Source: Pseudanabaena sp. UWO311
Lineage (GTDB): Bacteria > Cyanobacteriota > Cyanobacteriia > Pseudanabaenales > Pseudanabaenaceae
NCBI RefSeq assembly: GCF_006937785.1
Contig: NZ_SJEE01000013.1
Coordinates: forward strand, 62,001-126,000
Reading direction: 5' to 3'
Length of the DNA: 64,000 nt
Below are positions 44,289-54,383 of this stretch, piece by piece (positions within the stretch are counted from its first letter, which is position 1; the number at the start of each line of letters is the position of its first letter). The translations under genes and the position numbers were made by a program. The notes beneath the pieces are model-generated. The model did no database searches. It had not been told where the DNA came from and worked only from the letters and a program-made list of their open reading frames with translations.

Positions 44289-46961
44289 TTAGCTAAAAAC
44301 TAGTTTGTCATCCTCAACCGTAATCGAAATCTGATGACCTTCCGCAAAAGTTCCTTCTAGAATTTTATTGGCGATCGGATTTTCGATCTCCCTTTGAATC
44401 GCTCGTTTTAAAGGACGCGCACCATAGGAAGGATCATAGCCAACCGCAGCAATATAGTCTTTCGCTTCTTCGCTTAGTTTTAAAGAAATCTTGCGATCGC
44501 TAAGTCGATTTTCAATACGTTTAATTTGCAACGTAGCAATCGAGCGAATTTCATTGCGCCGTAAAGCATGGAAGATTACGGTTTCATCAATGCGATTGAG
44601 AAATTCGGGACGGAAGTGATTGCGAAGGACATCAAGGACTTTATCGCGCATTTCATCATAGCGAGAGTCGCCATCAAGATCGCTGGATAAATCCTTTGAC
44701 ACTTCGAGAATGCGATCGCTACCGATATTACTGGTCATGATGATCACCGTGTTTTTGCAATCTACCAAGCGCCCTTGACTATCGGTAATTCTCCCATCAT
44801 CAAGAACTTGTAAAAGAATATTAAATACATCAGGATGCGCCTTCTCGACCTCATCAAATAGTACTACTGAGTAAGGATGGCGACGCACGGCTTCTGAAAA
44901 TTGTCCGCCTTCCTCATAGCCAACATATCCAGGAGGCGCACCGATTAATCGCGAAACCGAATGTTTCTCCATATATTCCGACATATCGATCCGCACCATC
45001 GAGGCATCGGAATCAAATAGAAATTCGGCAAGGGTGCGAGCCAGCTCAGTTTTGCCCACGCCCGTGGGACCCAAAAATAGAAATGAACCAATTGGACGAT
45101 TGGGATCATTCATACCCGCACGAGCGCGACGAATTGCTGAAGCTACCGAAGTTACCGCTTCTTCTTGACCAATAACGCGATCGTGGAGATGTTTTTCTAA
45201 AGTCAGTAATTTCTGCCGTTCTGAAAGCAATAATTTGTTAAGAGGAATTCCCGTCCAACGCGCTACAATTTCGGCAATATCATCTTCAGTAACTTGCTCG
45301 CGAGACAGAGATCCTTCAGAACCCGCAAGGCTAATTTCTAACTCAGCTTCATCCAGATTTTTCTCTAGCTCAGTTAATTTCCCATATTTGAGTTCTGCGG
45401 CTTTATTAAGATTAAACTCGCGCTCCATCTGATCGATTTGCTGCTTAGTTTGATCGATTTGTTCTTTCAATGAACGTAAATTCGTCACGGCATCTTTCTC
45501 AAGTTGCCAACGATCATTGAGACTGGTAAAGCGATCGCTGAGTTCATTCATCTCATTGTCAAGGCGTTCCAGTCGATCCTGTACGGCTTTACTGCTCTTG
45601 TTCTTATAGACTACTTTGCCATCTGCTTCCATTCGTTCGACAGCAGTGGCATCTTTTTCTTTTTGCAAAGAAAATCTTTCCATCTCTAGCTGTCTGATCC
45701 GACGATCAATTTCATCTAGCTCTAGTGGTCGGGAATCCATTTCCATTTTTAATTTGGCTGCTGATTCATCCACAAGATCGATCGCTTTATCTGGCAAAAA
45801 GCGATCGGTAATATAGCGATTAGAAAGGGTCGCCGCCGCTACTAGTGCTGAATCAGAAATAGTTACGCCATGGTGTAATTCGTAGCGCTCTTTTAGACCA
45901 CGCAAAATCGAAATTGTATCTTCGACTGTCGGCTGCTCGATTAAAACTTGCTGAAAACGACGCTCTAGAGCTGCATCTTTCTCTATGTATTGACGATATT
46001 CATCTAAGGTCGTTGCGCCAATACAGCGCAATTCACCTCGTGCTAACATCGGCTTGAGAATATTTCCTGCATCCATTGCGCCTTGCTGTGTGGCTCCTGC
46101 ACCCACCACGGTATGCAATTCATCAATGAATAGCACTATTTTGCCATCGGAATTGAGAACTTCTTTTAGAACTGCTTTCAGGCGATCTTCAAATTCCCCC
46201 CGATATTTTGCCCCTGCAATCAGCGACCCCATGTCCATACTAATAATCGTGCGATCTTTAAGAGACTCTGGTACGTCGCCACGAATAATACGCTGGGCAA
46301 GTCCCTCTGCGATCGCTGTTTTACCAACCCCTGGTTCACCAATCAACACAGGATTATTTTTAGTCCGCCGCGATAATACCTGTACCACCCGCCGAATCTC
46401 ATCGTCACGACCAATCACAGGATCGAGTTTGCCTTGCTTCGCCTGTTCTGTAAGATCGCGGCCATATTTTTCCAAAGCAGCATACTTTGCTTCAGGATTT
46501 TGATCGGTGATGGTCTGGCTACCCCGTAGTGATTTGATTGTTTCTTCTAATTTTTTGCGATCAATGCTTAAATCCCGATATAGCCGCTTACCGATGCGAT
46601 CGTCATCGGCTAAGCCCAACAGCATATGCTCAACTGCCATAAAGTCATCACCAAAGCCCTTGCGACTCTCCTCAGCGCGATCGAGCCATATCTCCAAGCT
46701 GCGCCCCAAATACAACTGCTCTGGACTCGCCACACGAGCCTGTCGCCGCAAAAATTCTTCAACCTGTCGCCGCGCCCGCGCCATCGGTACGGACATCGCC
46801 GCAAATACATTTGTGGTTAAGCCATCTTCTTGCTCCAAGAGCGCCATCAGCAAATGCTCGACTTCAAGTTGTTGATGCTGCGATCGCCTTGCGACCTCTT
46901 GCGACTTGACGATCGCTTCCCATGCTTTTTCGGTAAATTTTTTCGGATCGGTTGGTTGCAT
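44289..46961 (-). CDS. clpB: ATP-dependent disaggregase ClpB
   Basis: An 890-residue AAA+ hexameric chaperone that, with DnaK, pulls polypeptides out of aggregates. An N-terminal Clp repeat domain (1-145) precedes AAA1 (Walker A GEPGVGKT at 208-215, Walker [13 protein letters not shown]), the middle coiled coil (about 400-530) that marks ClpB rather than ClpC, and AAA2 (Walker A GPTGVGKT, Walker [15 protein letters not shown]). Length fits ClpB; the N-terminal [16 protein letters not shown] resembles the second ClpB of cyanobacteria. No CIRCE element is seen; a small CTAACGTTAG palindrome is at 46995, 34 bases before the start codon. Confidence 0.97.
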   Translation of the reverse strand: MQPTDPKKFTEKAWEAIVKSQEVARRSQHQQLEVEHLLMALLEQEDGLTTNVFAAMSVPMARARRQVEEFLRRQARVASPEQLYLGRSLEIWLDRAEESRKGFGDDFMAVEHMLLGLADDDRIGKRLYRDLSIDRKKLEETIKSLRGSQTITDQNPEAKYAALEKYGRDLTEQAKQGKLDPVIGRDDEIRRVVQVLSRRTKNNPVLIGEPGVGKTAIAEGLAQRIIRGDVPESLKDRTIISMDMGSLIAGAKYRGEFEDRLKAVLKEVLNSDGKIVLFIDELHTVVGAGATQQGAMDAGNILKPMLARGELRCIGATTLDEYRQYIEKDAALERRFQQVLIEQPTVEDTISILRGLKERYELHHGVTISDSALVAAATLSNRYITDRFLPDKAIDLVDESAAKLKMEMDSRPLELDEIDRRIRQLEMERFSLQKEKDATAVERMEADGKVVYKNKSSKAVQDRLERLDNEMNELSDRFTSLNDRWQLEKDAVTNLRSLKEQIDQTKQQIDQMEREFNLNKAAELKYGKLTELEKNLDEAELEISLAGSEGSLSREQVTEDDIAEIVARWTGIPLNKLLLSERQKLLTLEKHLHDRVIGQEEAVTSVASAIRRARAGMNDPNRPIGSFLFLGPTGVGKTELARTLAEFLFDSDASMVRIDMSEYMEKHSVSRLIGAPPGYVGYEEGGQFSEAVRRHPYSVVLFDEVEKAHPDVFNILLQVLDDGRITDSQGRLVDCKNTVIIMTSNIGSDRILEVSKDLSSDLDGDSRYDEMRDKVLDVLRNHFRPEFLNRIDETVIFHALRRNEIRSIATLQIKRIENRLSDRKISLKLSEEAKDYIAAVGYDPSYGARPLKRAIQREIENPIANKILEGTFAEGHQISITVEDDKLVFS

Positions 46962-47165
46962 TGACTTTGGTTACAGCAGGCTTAAGTGTGATTGCTAACG
47001 TTAGTTAAAATAAGTTTACAATATAGTTTCTTGTCTATAGCAAACCTAAATAGTTTGTGAGACTATGCGACGAAAGGGCGTACTCTCTTAGACTAGCTTT
47101 ATACAAACTTAGATCGCGATCGCTGTTACCATCATTGATAATTTCTGGAAAGGAGAAAGCCTTCG

Positions 47166-48128
47166 ATGTCCGTAGTCAATCAGCAAGAAGTTTTGGCAAG
47201 CTTTAAGGTTTTGGTAAGCATGGCAAAAGCCGACGGTAAACTGCTTGAAGAAGAGTTTTCCAGTCTTGCCGATACTTTTGAAGAAATCCATCTACCTGAA
47301 GGCGTTACCGTTGATCGCCTCTTGAATGAAGAAGATGAGCCAATCGATACATTATTGACCCAAATCACTAGCGAGATCGCGCAGGAGATGGTTTATCAGT
47401 CTGCCTATGCGATGGCAAATATCGATGGTGAGTGCAGTTCAGAAGAAAAAGAGCTTTTAGATAAAATTGGTTCAACTTTCACGAGTTCTAGGCTTTGGGG
47501 CAAACAAGAATGGCTGGAGACCCTAGAGCGTCGCTCCACCAAATCTTCTATCTCGGAACAGGTGCGTCAAATCGATGATCCTGATAAACGGGCAGCCGAG
47601 GTTGAAAGTGCGACTACCGATGCTTGTTTTTTGAATGCAGTTTTAGGTGCTTTCCCCATCCCTGGGATCGCGATCGCCTTCGATATGTTGATCTACTGGA
47701 ACCAACTTGATCTCGCTCAAGCGATCGGTCAAAGCTGGGGCTACGATCGCGCTAACGAAAATCTTCGCAAAGCCCTTTTTGGGAGTTTAGGAATCACTGG
47801 TACAAGGATCGCAGTTAGCAATCTAGCTAAACTTGTTCCTGTTTTTGGCATGGTAGTTGGTGCAACTACTGCTTATGCAAGTACATGGGCGCTTGGCAAA
47901 GTTGCCAACGAATACTATGCATCTGGTGGCGAAATGGATAGCTTTAGTCTCCGTCAAGCTTTTAAACAAGCGAAGAAAGAGGGTGAAGCTGTTTACAAAA
48001 CTAAAGCTGATGAAATTGCAGCGAAGAAACAAGCGATCGAGCCTCAAGTTCAGTTGCTAAATGAGGAGCTGAAAGCAGGAAGTATTACTCCTGAAGAATA
48101 TCAATTGAAGCTCAAAGAGCTGCTGTAA
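47166..48128 (+). CDS. TerB-like/DUF697 domain protein
   Basis: A 320-residue protein of unknown function. Residues about 5-110 form a TerB-like helical domain (MAKADGKLLEEEFSSLADTF, then AYAMANIDGECSSEEKELLDKI, the acidic repeats typical of TerB). Residues about 160-250 resemble DUF697 (VLGAFPIPGIAIAFDMLIYW, then NLAKLVPVFGMVVGATTAYAST), a hydrophobic helical-pair domain. The C-terminus is a charged helix with an end like short SHOCT domains (LKAGSITPEEYQLKLKELL). Divergent from clpB. GGAAAGGAG lies 5-13 bases before the ATG. Confidence 0.78.
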   Translation: MSVVNQQEVLASFKVLVSMAKADGKLLEEEFSSLADTFEEIHLPEGVTVDRLLNEEDEPIDTLLTQITSEIAQEMVYQSAYAMANIDGECSSEEKELLDKIGSTFTSSRLWGKQEWLETLERRSTKSSISEQVRQIDDPDKRAAEVESATTDACFLNAVLGAFPIPGIAIAFDMLIYWNQLDLAQAIGQSWGYDRANENLRKALFGSLGITGTRIAVSNLAKLVPVFGMVVGATTAYASTWALGKVANEYYASGGEMDSFSLRQAFKQAKKEGEAVYKTKADEIAAKKQAIEPQVQLLNEELKAGSITPEEYQLKLKELL

Positions 48129-48163
48129 AAGAAAAAGGGGCGAATGCGCCCCTTTTTCTTTTA
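48122..48163. terminator. Bidirectional terminator across both stop codons
   Basis: A 19-bp perfect stem (48122-48140 with 48145-48163, loop AATG), A-rich on one side and T-rich on the other. It includes the stop codon of the TerB gene (48126-48128) and that of the CopD-like gene (48161-48163). Confidence 0.92.
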
Positions 48164-48607
48164 CAAGAAACCACCGAGGCGAATTCCTGCGCCCAAAATA
48201 ACAAATAGAACAGCTAGTGTCGTCACTCCAACAATGTGATAAGCCAAGGAATTCAAAGTCTCTTTAGTAAGATTTGGAATGATAAAAAAGCGTGCATGAA
48301 TTGCCAAGGCGATCGTACCTGACAGAAGTAATAGTTTGATGCAGATATAAGTTGACAGATAAGAATCAAAGGCTAAGAAGTTCTGGAAATTCGGAAAATA
48401 AATCCATGTGAGCCATAGTCCTGTAGTCACCTGTAACAACAGTGCAGTCAGTCCAAATCCTTCAAAATGTTCTTCAAATTGATGAATGCGATCGGGATCG
48501 CGGTGCTTGAGTGCTTGAGGCAGAACGGTTACAGCCAATACCAGATGACCACCTGTCCAGACTGTGGCTCCTAAGATATGCAAAACAACTAAGATTTTAA
48601 ATAACAT
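48161..48607 (-). CDS. CopD-like integral membrane protein
   Basis: A 148-residue protein with four predicted helices, related to the copper-resistance D/DUF2269-like cytochrome-type membrane domain. The first helix has LVVLHILGATVWTGGHLVL with histidines of the type that bind haem or copper; FARFF-like IHARFFIIPN and a final LFVILGAGIRLGGFL follow. Start ATG 48607 matches the membrane fold; a TTG at 48649 would add 14 residues. It is the third gene of glbN-ric-copD, 67 bases after ric, so a link to nitrosative or metal stress is inferred. Confidence 0.72.
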   Translation of the reverse strand: MLFKILVVLHILGATVWTGGHLVLAVTVLPQALKHRDPDRIHQFEEHFEGFGLTALLLQVTTGLWLTWIYFPNFQNFLAFDSYLSTYICIKLLLLSGTIALAIHARFFIIPNLTKETLNSLAYHIVGVTTLAVLFVILGAGIRLGGFL

Positions 48608-48674
48608 TTTGTGATTTACAGGTGTAACCTGCCTTAGTCTAGGTTTCAAAAATACTGCGATCGCTTAATTCTGA

Positions 48675-49397
48675 TTAGCTCTGATTGGCTTTGACTTGCT
48701 CTAGCGCGATCGCTTTAGGAAACAGAATATTGTTTTCCTTATGAATATGTTGATGCATATCTTGCTCAAAGTTCAGCAAACCATCCAGCATGGCGCGATA
48801 GGTGTTGCAAGCCCATTCTGGAGGATTGTAATTATTAGTGAGTTGACACAACTGACCGAGGGCAACACCAGCTTCATCATGTTCAAATTCCATCTGATGC
48901 ACAGGATTTACGATAGTGCCGCAATGGAGAGAGGGAACTGTGGTGCTAGATTCTAACTGACGGATCATCGGGAATAAAATCTTCTCTTCTTTCTGCAAAT
49001 GCGTTTCCAGTTCTTGGGATACAGCAAGAAATATATCCTTGATTTGGTGCAATCGTGGTTCCTTTTCACCATGTACTGCCGCAACTTTAGTTACCATCTT
49101 TTCCAAACGAGGTAGCTCAGTATGCAGATAGGCATGATGAGTTTGTTCGATGTGGTCAGCTAGTTCGGTGAGGGATAAATTTGCTACGGTTATCTCAGGA
49201 TCTTCGGTTGAATTAGCGATCGCTTGGAGTTGGGAAAGAAATACTTGCGGATCAATACCTTGCTTATGACAAGCTTCCTCCAGAGACTTCTTGCCGCCAC
49301 AGCAATAGTCAACTTTGGCTTGTTCAAACAGACGAGAAAGGGAAGAGCGATCGCGAACAATTTGACCTACGGTGTCACTGATTTGCAAAGTTGTCAT
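48675..49397 (-). CDS. ric: Iron-sulfur cluster repair di-iron protein (RIC, ScdA/YtfE)
   Basis: A 240-residue protein that repairs Fe-S clusters damaged by nitric oxide or peroxide. The N-terminal ScdA domain carries the DYCCGGKKSLEEAC cysteine motif (about residues 30-43). The hemerythrin-like half gives the iron ligands from HIEQTHHAYLH, HLQKEEKILFPMI, MEFEHDEAG and HIHKENNILFP. Length matches YtfE/ScdA. It follows glbN on the same strand after 72 bases containing a short hairpin, so they are probably co-transcribed. Confidence 0.95.
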   Translation of the reverse strand: MTTLQISDTVGQIVRDRSSLSRLFEQAKVDYCCGGKKSLEEACHKQGIDPQVFLSQLQAIANSTEDPEITVANLSLTELADHIEQTHHAYLHTELPRLEKMVTKVAAVHGEKEPRLHQIKDIFLAVSQELETHLQKEEKILFPMIRQLESSTTVPSLHCGTIVNPVHQMEFEHDEAGVALGQLCQLTNNYNPPEWACNTYRAMLDGLLNFEQDMHQHIHKENNILFPKAIALEQVKANQS

Positions 49398-49435
49398 ATC
49401 TTTAAAATCTCAATTAATCTCATTTTTTATAAGTT

Positions 49436-49460
49436 CAAAGTGAGGCAAAGCCGCACTTTG
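49436..49460 (-). repeat. Short hairpin between glbN and ric
   Basis: CAAAGTGAGGC-AAA-GCCGCACTTTG, 11-bp stem with one mismatch, three-base loop. It may attenuate or stabilise the mRNA between the two genes. Confidence 0.65.
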
Positions 49461-49469
49461 AAAAAACAT

Positions 49470-49844
49470 CTAGCCGTTCAAGACATCTTTTTTATGTTGA
49501 GGCGCTGCCGCCACTGCTGCTACTTCTGCCAAGAGGTCATCATTTACTCCCATCTCTTTGAGGGTAATCATCAAATCTTCGGTAACAGCCTCAAAATGAT
49601 CGCTATTTAGACCCTGATTACTCACCAAATCTTTATGGGCTTGACGCATGTGATGACCGTCATATTTATCAGCACCGCCAAAAGCATAGGTGAGAAAAGC
49701 TTTTTGGTGATTTCTTTGCTTCACCATATCTGTATTTGCGAAAAAGTGTTTGATGCGATCATCCTGTAATACTCTTTCGTAGAATCGATCTACCGCTACG
49801 GCAACTGCTCCTGCGCCGCCGAGTTTTTCAAATAATGTTGTCAT
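49470..49844 (-). CDS. glbN: Group 1 truncated haemoglobin
   Basis: A 124-residue 2-on-2 globin of the cyanobacterial GlbN type. Positions match the studied Synechocystis/Synechococcus proteins: Y22 at B10, distal-side H46 (QRNHQKAF), proximal H70 (MRQAHKDL), and H117 (APQHKK), the residue that links covalently to the haem vinyl group in those proteins. It can bind O2 and NO and dioxygenate NO to nitrate; Synechococcus 7002 GlbN protects against reactive nitrogen (known). Located just upstream of ric on the same strand and behind an FNR-type palindrome. Confidence 0.96.
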   Translation of the reverse strand: MTTLFEKLGGAGAVAVAVDRFYERVLQDDRIKHFFANTDMVKQRNHQKAFLTYAFGGADKYDGHHMRQAHKDLVSNQGLNSDHFEAVTEDLMITLKEMGVNDDLLAEVAAVAAAPQHKKDVLNG

Positions 49845-49871
49845 TTGGTTTCTTTTTTGTCTTGTGAAACC

Positions 49872-49915
49872 AGCATAGGAGAAGATTAACGAAGAAGCCT
49901 TTGACTTAAGTCAAA
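49872..49915 (-). promoter_or_regulatory. Predicted FNR/DNR-type promoter of glbN-ric
   Basis: A perfect 16-bp palindrome TTTGACTTAAGTCAAA (49900-49915) fits the FNR/DNR box TTGAT-N4-ATCAA with one change per half (TTGAC-TTAA-GTCAA). On the minus strand a TATGCT -10-like hexamer lies at 49877-49872; the palindrome centre would then be about 42 bases before a start site near 49865, the classic position for activators of this family. It is 56 bases upstream of the glbN start codon. No clear -35 is seen, as expected. Confidence 0.7.
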
Positions 49916-49963
49916 TCCGACTTATATATACTTCCTTCCCAGTCTAAAAATAGACAGTCGGCC

Positions 49964-52900
49964 TTACATGGTATTAGATCTTAAGGTAGAAAATATCCGA
50001 ACTATATCTTGAATTTTAAAGGGCTTGCTCAGGTAATAATTCATCCCTGCTTCCAAACAAGCCTTACGATCCTCTGGCATTACATTTGCGGTTATTGCCA
50101 CGATCCACGGTTGATCCATAGAATTTTGGCGAATATGTCTGGTGGCGGTCAAGCCATCCATTTCTGGCATTTGTACATCCATTAACACCAAGTCGTAAAC
50201 TTTTTGTTGAACAGCCGCGATCGCCTCTAACCCATTGTTAGCAATATCGGCTTGATATCCTAATTTTTTAAGAGTAATACTGGCAATTTTTTGATTGAAG
50301 AGGTTGTCTTCTACTAACAAAATGCGGAGAGGAAATTTCTCAGACATATGGGTATCAATTTTGAGTTCATTGCTATCCAGTTTTGCGGTGTGAGGCGTTG
50401 AGAAGCTAGGCAATAGATCGATCTCAAAATGGAAGGTAGTGCCTTGTGAATCTAAGGTGGGTAGCCAATTTAATGGCGGATTACCACCAACATGACCGAG
50501 GCTTTCTGCCCAAATTGTACCTCCCATTAATTCTACTAAACGTTTAGTAATGGCTAAGCCCAGTCCTGTACCACCATATCTTCTACTGATCGAAGCATCG
50601 GCTTGAGTAAAGGCTTGAAAGAGTTCCGCTAGATATTCGTGCTGAATGCCTATGCCTGTATCACGCACGGCAAAGGTGAGTTTGTATGGCTCAGTTTTGT
50701 TATTAGGCGATTGACCACTAATAGCGATCGCTACATGACCACTTTGCGTAAATTTAATGGCATTGCCAATTAGGTTTAGTAGGATTTGGTGGAGTCGCGT
50801 ACTATCACCAATAAATTTGCTGGGAAGATGGGAAGCGATCGCATAATTGAGTTGGATCTGCTTATCTAAGGCTTGTTTGTTTAAAAGCTTGCATACAGAC
50901 GACAAAATATCATCTAAAACAAATTCCTTAGCTTCTAGTGTCATCATCCCTGCTTCGATTTTAGAGAAATCAAGGATATCGTTGACGATCGCTAGTAAGG
51001 TATCTCCACTATCTTGAATAATTTGGACAAGATTTTGCTGTTCTGCGGTCAAATTAGTGGCGGAAAGTAATTCTGCTATACCCAATACACCATTCATCGG
51101 TGTCCGTAGCTCATGACTCATATTTGCCAGAAAATTACTCTTAGCCTTTGCCGCCGCTTCTGCATCTTCCTTCGCTTTGGCGAGTTCTATTTCGGCTAGC
51201 TTGCGATCGCTAATATCAATACAGGAACCGATATAACCTAAAAATTCTCCATTAGCATCAAATCGCGGTACACCTGTATCTAGAAGCCAGCGATATTCGC
51301 CATCAAATCGTCTGAGGCGATACTCCATCTCAAACTTTTGACGGGCTTCAAAGGCTTGGACATAGGTATCTAAGCAAAATTGCAAATCATCAGGATGCAC
51401 ACCCTCAGCCCACCCATTCCCATATTCCTGCTCTGTCGTTCGCCCAGTGAAGTCTAACCAACTCTTGTTAAAGTGGTAACAGAGCTTATCTAATCCAGCT
51501 AGCCAAATTAAGACTGGGGCATGATCTGCCAATTGTTGAAATCTAGATTCGCTTTCACGCAATGCAATTTCATTTTGCTTTCGCTCCGTAATATCTCTAG
51601 CAAATTGAATCACTTTATCTTCAGATATAGGTGAGATATTGGCATCAAACCAAATTTCTTTACCATTAATATCTAAACTATATTCACAACTTACGATTTT
51701 TTTGGTTGCTAAAGCTTCTCTAGTTGCCTTCACAATAATTTCAGCGACTGACCAAGGAAGTTCTTCATAAATAGACTTACTTATCACTTCTTTAAGAGTG
51801 CCCAACAAATTTGTGGTTTTAGTAGTAACGACTTTGAGACAAGTTCCTTCAGCATTACGAACTAAAACCACATCACTCATGGCTGCAAATAGCGCATTCT
51901 GCTCCTCATAGGCTTCTCTTAGTTTAGCTTTACTTTCTTTTAAGGCAAATTCAGCACGTTTGCGATCGCTAATATCCACATGGGTACCAAGAAATCGCAA
52001 GGGAGCGCCATCGGCGACGCGACTAATAATCTTTCCCCTTGACAAGATCCATTTATAACTACCATCTTTGCATTGAAGACGATGTTCGATCTCGAATTGG
52101 CTGGTTTCACCAAGAGAATGTTTATCAATCTCTGCATAAGCATTCTCAAGATCTTCTGGATGAACGCGAATATGCCATTCGTTAAAATCGTTATTAATTT
52201 CGCTATCTTCAAATCCAAGCATAGCTTTCCAGCGAGGAGAGAAGAAGACCTCATTAGTTTGTACGTTCCAGTCCCAAACGCCGTCCCCACTGCTTTCGAG
52301 CGCAAACTGCCTACGTTCGGCATCAACTTTGAGGATATATTCTTTCTGTTTACGCTCGGTAATATCTTCAAATATGTATAATCTGCCAAAATATCGATCT
52401 TGGAGATCGCGAATTTGCTTAGAAAAGCGGCGAATTATACGCTGGTCTACAAATGGAATTTCATCTTCAATAGTGATGCGATTTTCTTCACTCTGTAACG
52501 GTTTACAGGATTCAATAAAAGCAGATAAATTAGCGATTAAGGGAATGCAATCAGGAATAATATCGTTGTTTTTCAGTTCCCCACTTTGCATTCTCGCTTC
52601 TAAATGCTCAATATTCCAAATCTCACAAAAATAATGGTTAAAGTAGAGAATCTTATCAGTGCGGTTGTCTACCACAAAAAAGGCGAGTGGCGATGCCTCG
52701 GACATTGTTTGTAATAGGACTTCTTGCCAGAGTAGTTCTGGCTCAAATTGGCGATATTCTGTCGAGTTAGATACTGACTGCGTAGTTGATAAAGGGATTT
52801 TGGGTTGGTTTGTGATTAATATCTGAAATTTGGAACTCCCTAGCGCGATTCCTAATTGAGTTGCGATGTTATGGAGTAGACTGATTTCTGAAGGTTGCCA

Positions 52901-53374
52901 ATAACGGGGGCGATCGCATTGATGGACAATCAGCAAACCAAATAGATGCGGTTGCGAACCAACCAAGATTGGCATAACTAGATTTGCTCTTACCTGCATC
53001 CTTGCTAACAAATTTGCATAACATGGCTCCATTAGCTTAGTATGCGTATCTTCGATAACGCTAAATTTACCTTCTTGATAAAGCTGAGCATATTTGCTGG
53101 CAAAGCAAGGATCGCCAATTAATTCCCCAACAATTGCAGTCCACCCCTCACCCACTGACTCAGCCATCACCACGCCATCGCCATCGGAAAGAAACTGATA
53201 TATTAATGCGCGATCGCATCCCAGCAGATCTCTTGTCTGTTGAACAACAACGTTCAACAGATCGTTCAAATTTGAGGCATTACTAATCTCTAAAGATAAC
53301 GATATAATACGCTCTAAAATTTCTGCTAAATGATTTTCAGTCGCATCGTTTAATGGCATTGTAACGCCCATCAC
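49964..53374 (-). CDS. Hybrid histidine kinase: cyanobacteriochrome-like GAF-PAS4-HisKA-HATPase-REC
   Basis: A 1136-residue soluble kinase. The GAF domain (about 20-195) has cyanobacteriochrome marks: DPCF at 88-91, the DXCF motif whose cysteine can bind the bilin a second time, and C118 in [21 protein letters not shown] at the canonical chromophore site. The usual Cys-His there is Cys-Tyr (C118-Y119). Four PAS domains (about 215-345, 350-475, 485-600, 605-735) follow, then H754 ([11 protein letters not shown]), the ATPase domain and a receiver with D1066 ([13 protein letters not shown]). Light sensing is predicted, not proven. It ends 120 bases upstream of glbN on the same strand. Confidence 0.92.
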   Translation of the reverse strand: MMGVTMPLNDATENHLAEILERIISLSLEISNASNLNDLLNVVVQQTRDLLGCDRALIYQFLSDGDGVVMAESVGEGWTAIVGELIGDPCFASKYAQLYQEGKFSVIEDTHTKLMEPCYANLLARMQVRANLVMPILVGSQPHLFGLLIVHQCDRPRYWQPSEISLLHNIATQLGIALGSSKFQILITNQPKIPLSTTQSVSNSTEYRQFEPELLWQEVLLQTMSEASPLAFFVVDNRTDKILYFNHYFCEIWNIEHLEARMQSGELKNNDIIPDCIPLIANLSAFIESCKPLQSEENRITIEDEIPFVDQRIIRRFSKQIRDLQDRYFGRLYIFEDITERKQKEYILKVDAERRQFALESSGDGVWDWNVQTNEVFFSPRWKAMLGFEDSEINNDFNEWHIRVHPEDLENAYAEIDKHSLGETSQFEIEHRLQCKDGSYKWILSRGKIISRVADGAPLRFLGTHVDISDRKRAEFALKESKAKLREAYEEQNALFAAMSDVVLVRNAEGTCLKVVTTKTTNLLGTLKEVISKSIYEELPWSVAEIIVKATREALATKKIVSCEYSLDINGKEIWFDANISPISEDKVIQFARDITERKQNEIALRESESRFQQLADHAPVLIWLAGLDKLCYHFNKSWLDFTGRTTEQEYGNGWAEGVHPDDLQFCLDTYVQAFEARQKFEMEYRLRRFDGEYRWLLDTGVPRFDANGEFLGYIGSCIDISDRKLAEIELAKAKEDAEAAAKAKSNFLANMSHELRTPMNGVLGIAELLSATNLTAEQQNLVQIIQDSGDTLLAIVNDILDFSKIEAGMMTLEAKEFVLDDILSSVCKLLNKQALDKQIQLNYAIASHLPSKFIGDSTRLHQILLNLIGNAIKFTQSGHVAIAISGQSPNNKTEPYKLTFAVRDTGIGIQHEYLAELFQAFTQADASISRRYGGTGLGLAITKRLVELMGGTIWAESLGHVGGNPPLNWLPTLDSQGTTFHFEIDLLPSFSTPHTAKLDSNELKIDTHMSEKFPLRILLVEDNLFNQKIASITLKKLGYQADIANNGLEAIAAVQQKVYDLVLMDVQMPEMDGLTATRHIRQNSMDQPWIVAITANVMPEDRKACLEAGMNYYLSKPFKIQDIVRIFSTLRSNTM

Positions 53375-53687
53375 GTAGCTGTTTCATACTTAGACTATAC
53401 CAGATATTCTCTATCGCGGTTTTCATATCACCTTTTCCTTGAACGCTTTATTTGATTGCTAGATTTAGACCTTACCTTGATTAAATCTCACCCTGATTTT
53501 CATAAGCTTTGCTCTTATAGCTCCATTTCTAGCTAACTTTGTCCTTAGTATTGATTTACAGCAATTTCTGATCAAACGAACCACGAGGAAAAATCTGAAA
53601 GCTTTGCAAAGCAATGTTTTCAGATTTTTCCTCGGTTTGGGTTTGATCGCAAAGCGCTGTAAGCTATGCCATAAATTTTTGAATGAA
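53375..53687. other. 313-base divergent gap with an extended hairpin
   Basis: Between the divergent GAF kinase and Crp/Fnr genes, so it should hold both promoters. 53375-53569 shows no gene or recognisable RNA; TTGATTTACAGCAA at 53552 is a weak half-match to an FNR box. The remainder is the palindrome at 53570. Confidence 0.5.
53570..53648. repeat. 31-bp imperfect inverted repeat, CTTTGC loop
   Basis: Perfect inner arms 53585-53600 and 53618-53633 (GAGGAAAAATCTGAAA and complement) extend with a few mismatches to 53570 and 53648. The 17-base loop holds GCTTTGCAAAGC, itself palindromic. It is 40 bases before the regulator's start codon, so it is probably in its leader. Confidence 0.85.
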
Positions 53688-54383
53688 ATGTTAAATAGAA
53701 CAGAGTTAAGTAGTTGGCTTCAAATGATTCTTATTTTTCGAGGATTGTCATCGGAGCAACTGATGCCTTTAGCCCAAATCGCTCAACTGCAAAAATTTCA
53801 AAAAGGAGAGATGATCTTTTTTCAAGATAGTGTGGCGACAGGATTTTTTGCAGTCCAAACGGGGCGGGTCAAGGTATTTAAAATGGCATCTAATGGCAAA
53901 GAACAAATCTTACATTTGCTCAACATATGTGATTACTTTGCTGAGGTTCCCGCCCTTGACGGCAAAGCTTTTCCAGCATCAGCGATCGCATTGGAATATA
54001 CAGAATTAATCTTCTTTCCTCGGCTTCCATTTCTGGATTTACTTCACCAATATCCTGCGATCGCTATCAATATGTTGATGAGTCTAGCGAACCACGCACG
54101 CAAACTAGCGCATATGGTCGAAGAACTATCATGCAAAGATGTACCGCAAAGACTAGCATCCTATCTATTAGATTTAAGCGATCGCGAAAATCAGGCTAAT
54201 GTCATTACTTTAGATGTCACTAAAACTCAACTAGCTGCGACTTTGGGGACAATTCCCGCCACCCTATCTAGAGCATTGTATCGCCTGAGCCATGAAGGAT
54301 TAATTGCAATTAATGGTTCACAAATAGAATTGTTAGATCGAGATCGTTTACAAGATGCCAGCGATTACAGACATGAAGCTTAA
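53688..54383 (+). CDS. Crp/Fnr-family regulator, DNR-like
   Basis: A 231-residue regulator with an N-terminal cyclic-nucleotide-binding-type beta barrel (about 12-125; FQKGEMIFFQDSVATGFFAVQTGRVKVF), a long dimer helix and a C-terminal winged HTH (about 170-225; TKTQLAATLGTIPATLSRALYRL recognition region). It lacks the N-terminal cysteine cluster of oxygen-sensing FNR. The pattern (FFAVQTGRVKVF, NICDYFAEVPAL, LASYLLDL, IPATLSRAL) resembles DNR-type NO regulators, which sense NO by haem. ATG 53688 is chosen; the longer frame from 53604 crosses a palindrome. Likely regulator of glbN-ric (inference). Confidence 0.85.
   Translation: MLNRTELSSWLQMILIFRGLSSEQLMPLAQIAQLQKFQKGEMIFFQDSVATGFFAVQTGRVKVFKMASNGKEQILHLLNICDYFAEVPALDGKAFPASAIALEYTELIFFPRLPFLDLLHQYPAIAINMLMSLANHARKLAHMVEELSCKDVPQRLASYLLDLSDRENQANVITLDVTKTQLAATLGTIPATLSRALYRLSHEGLIAINGSQIELLDRDRLQDASDYRHEA

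Noticed and set aside
46962-47165. Heat-shock CIRCE element before clpB
   Set aside because: No TTAGCACTC-N9-GAGTGCTAA; only a 10-bp CTAACGTTAG palindrome at 46995 was found.
53604-53687. N-terminal extension of the Crp/Fnr regulator
   Set aside because: The extra codons lie in the arm of a palindrome; family alignment starts near ATG 53688.
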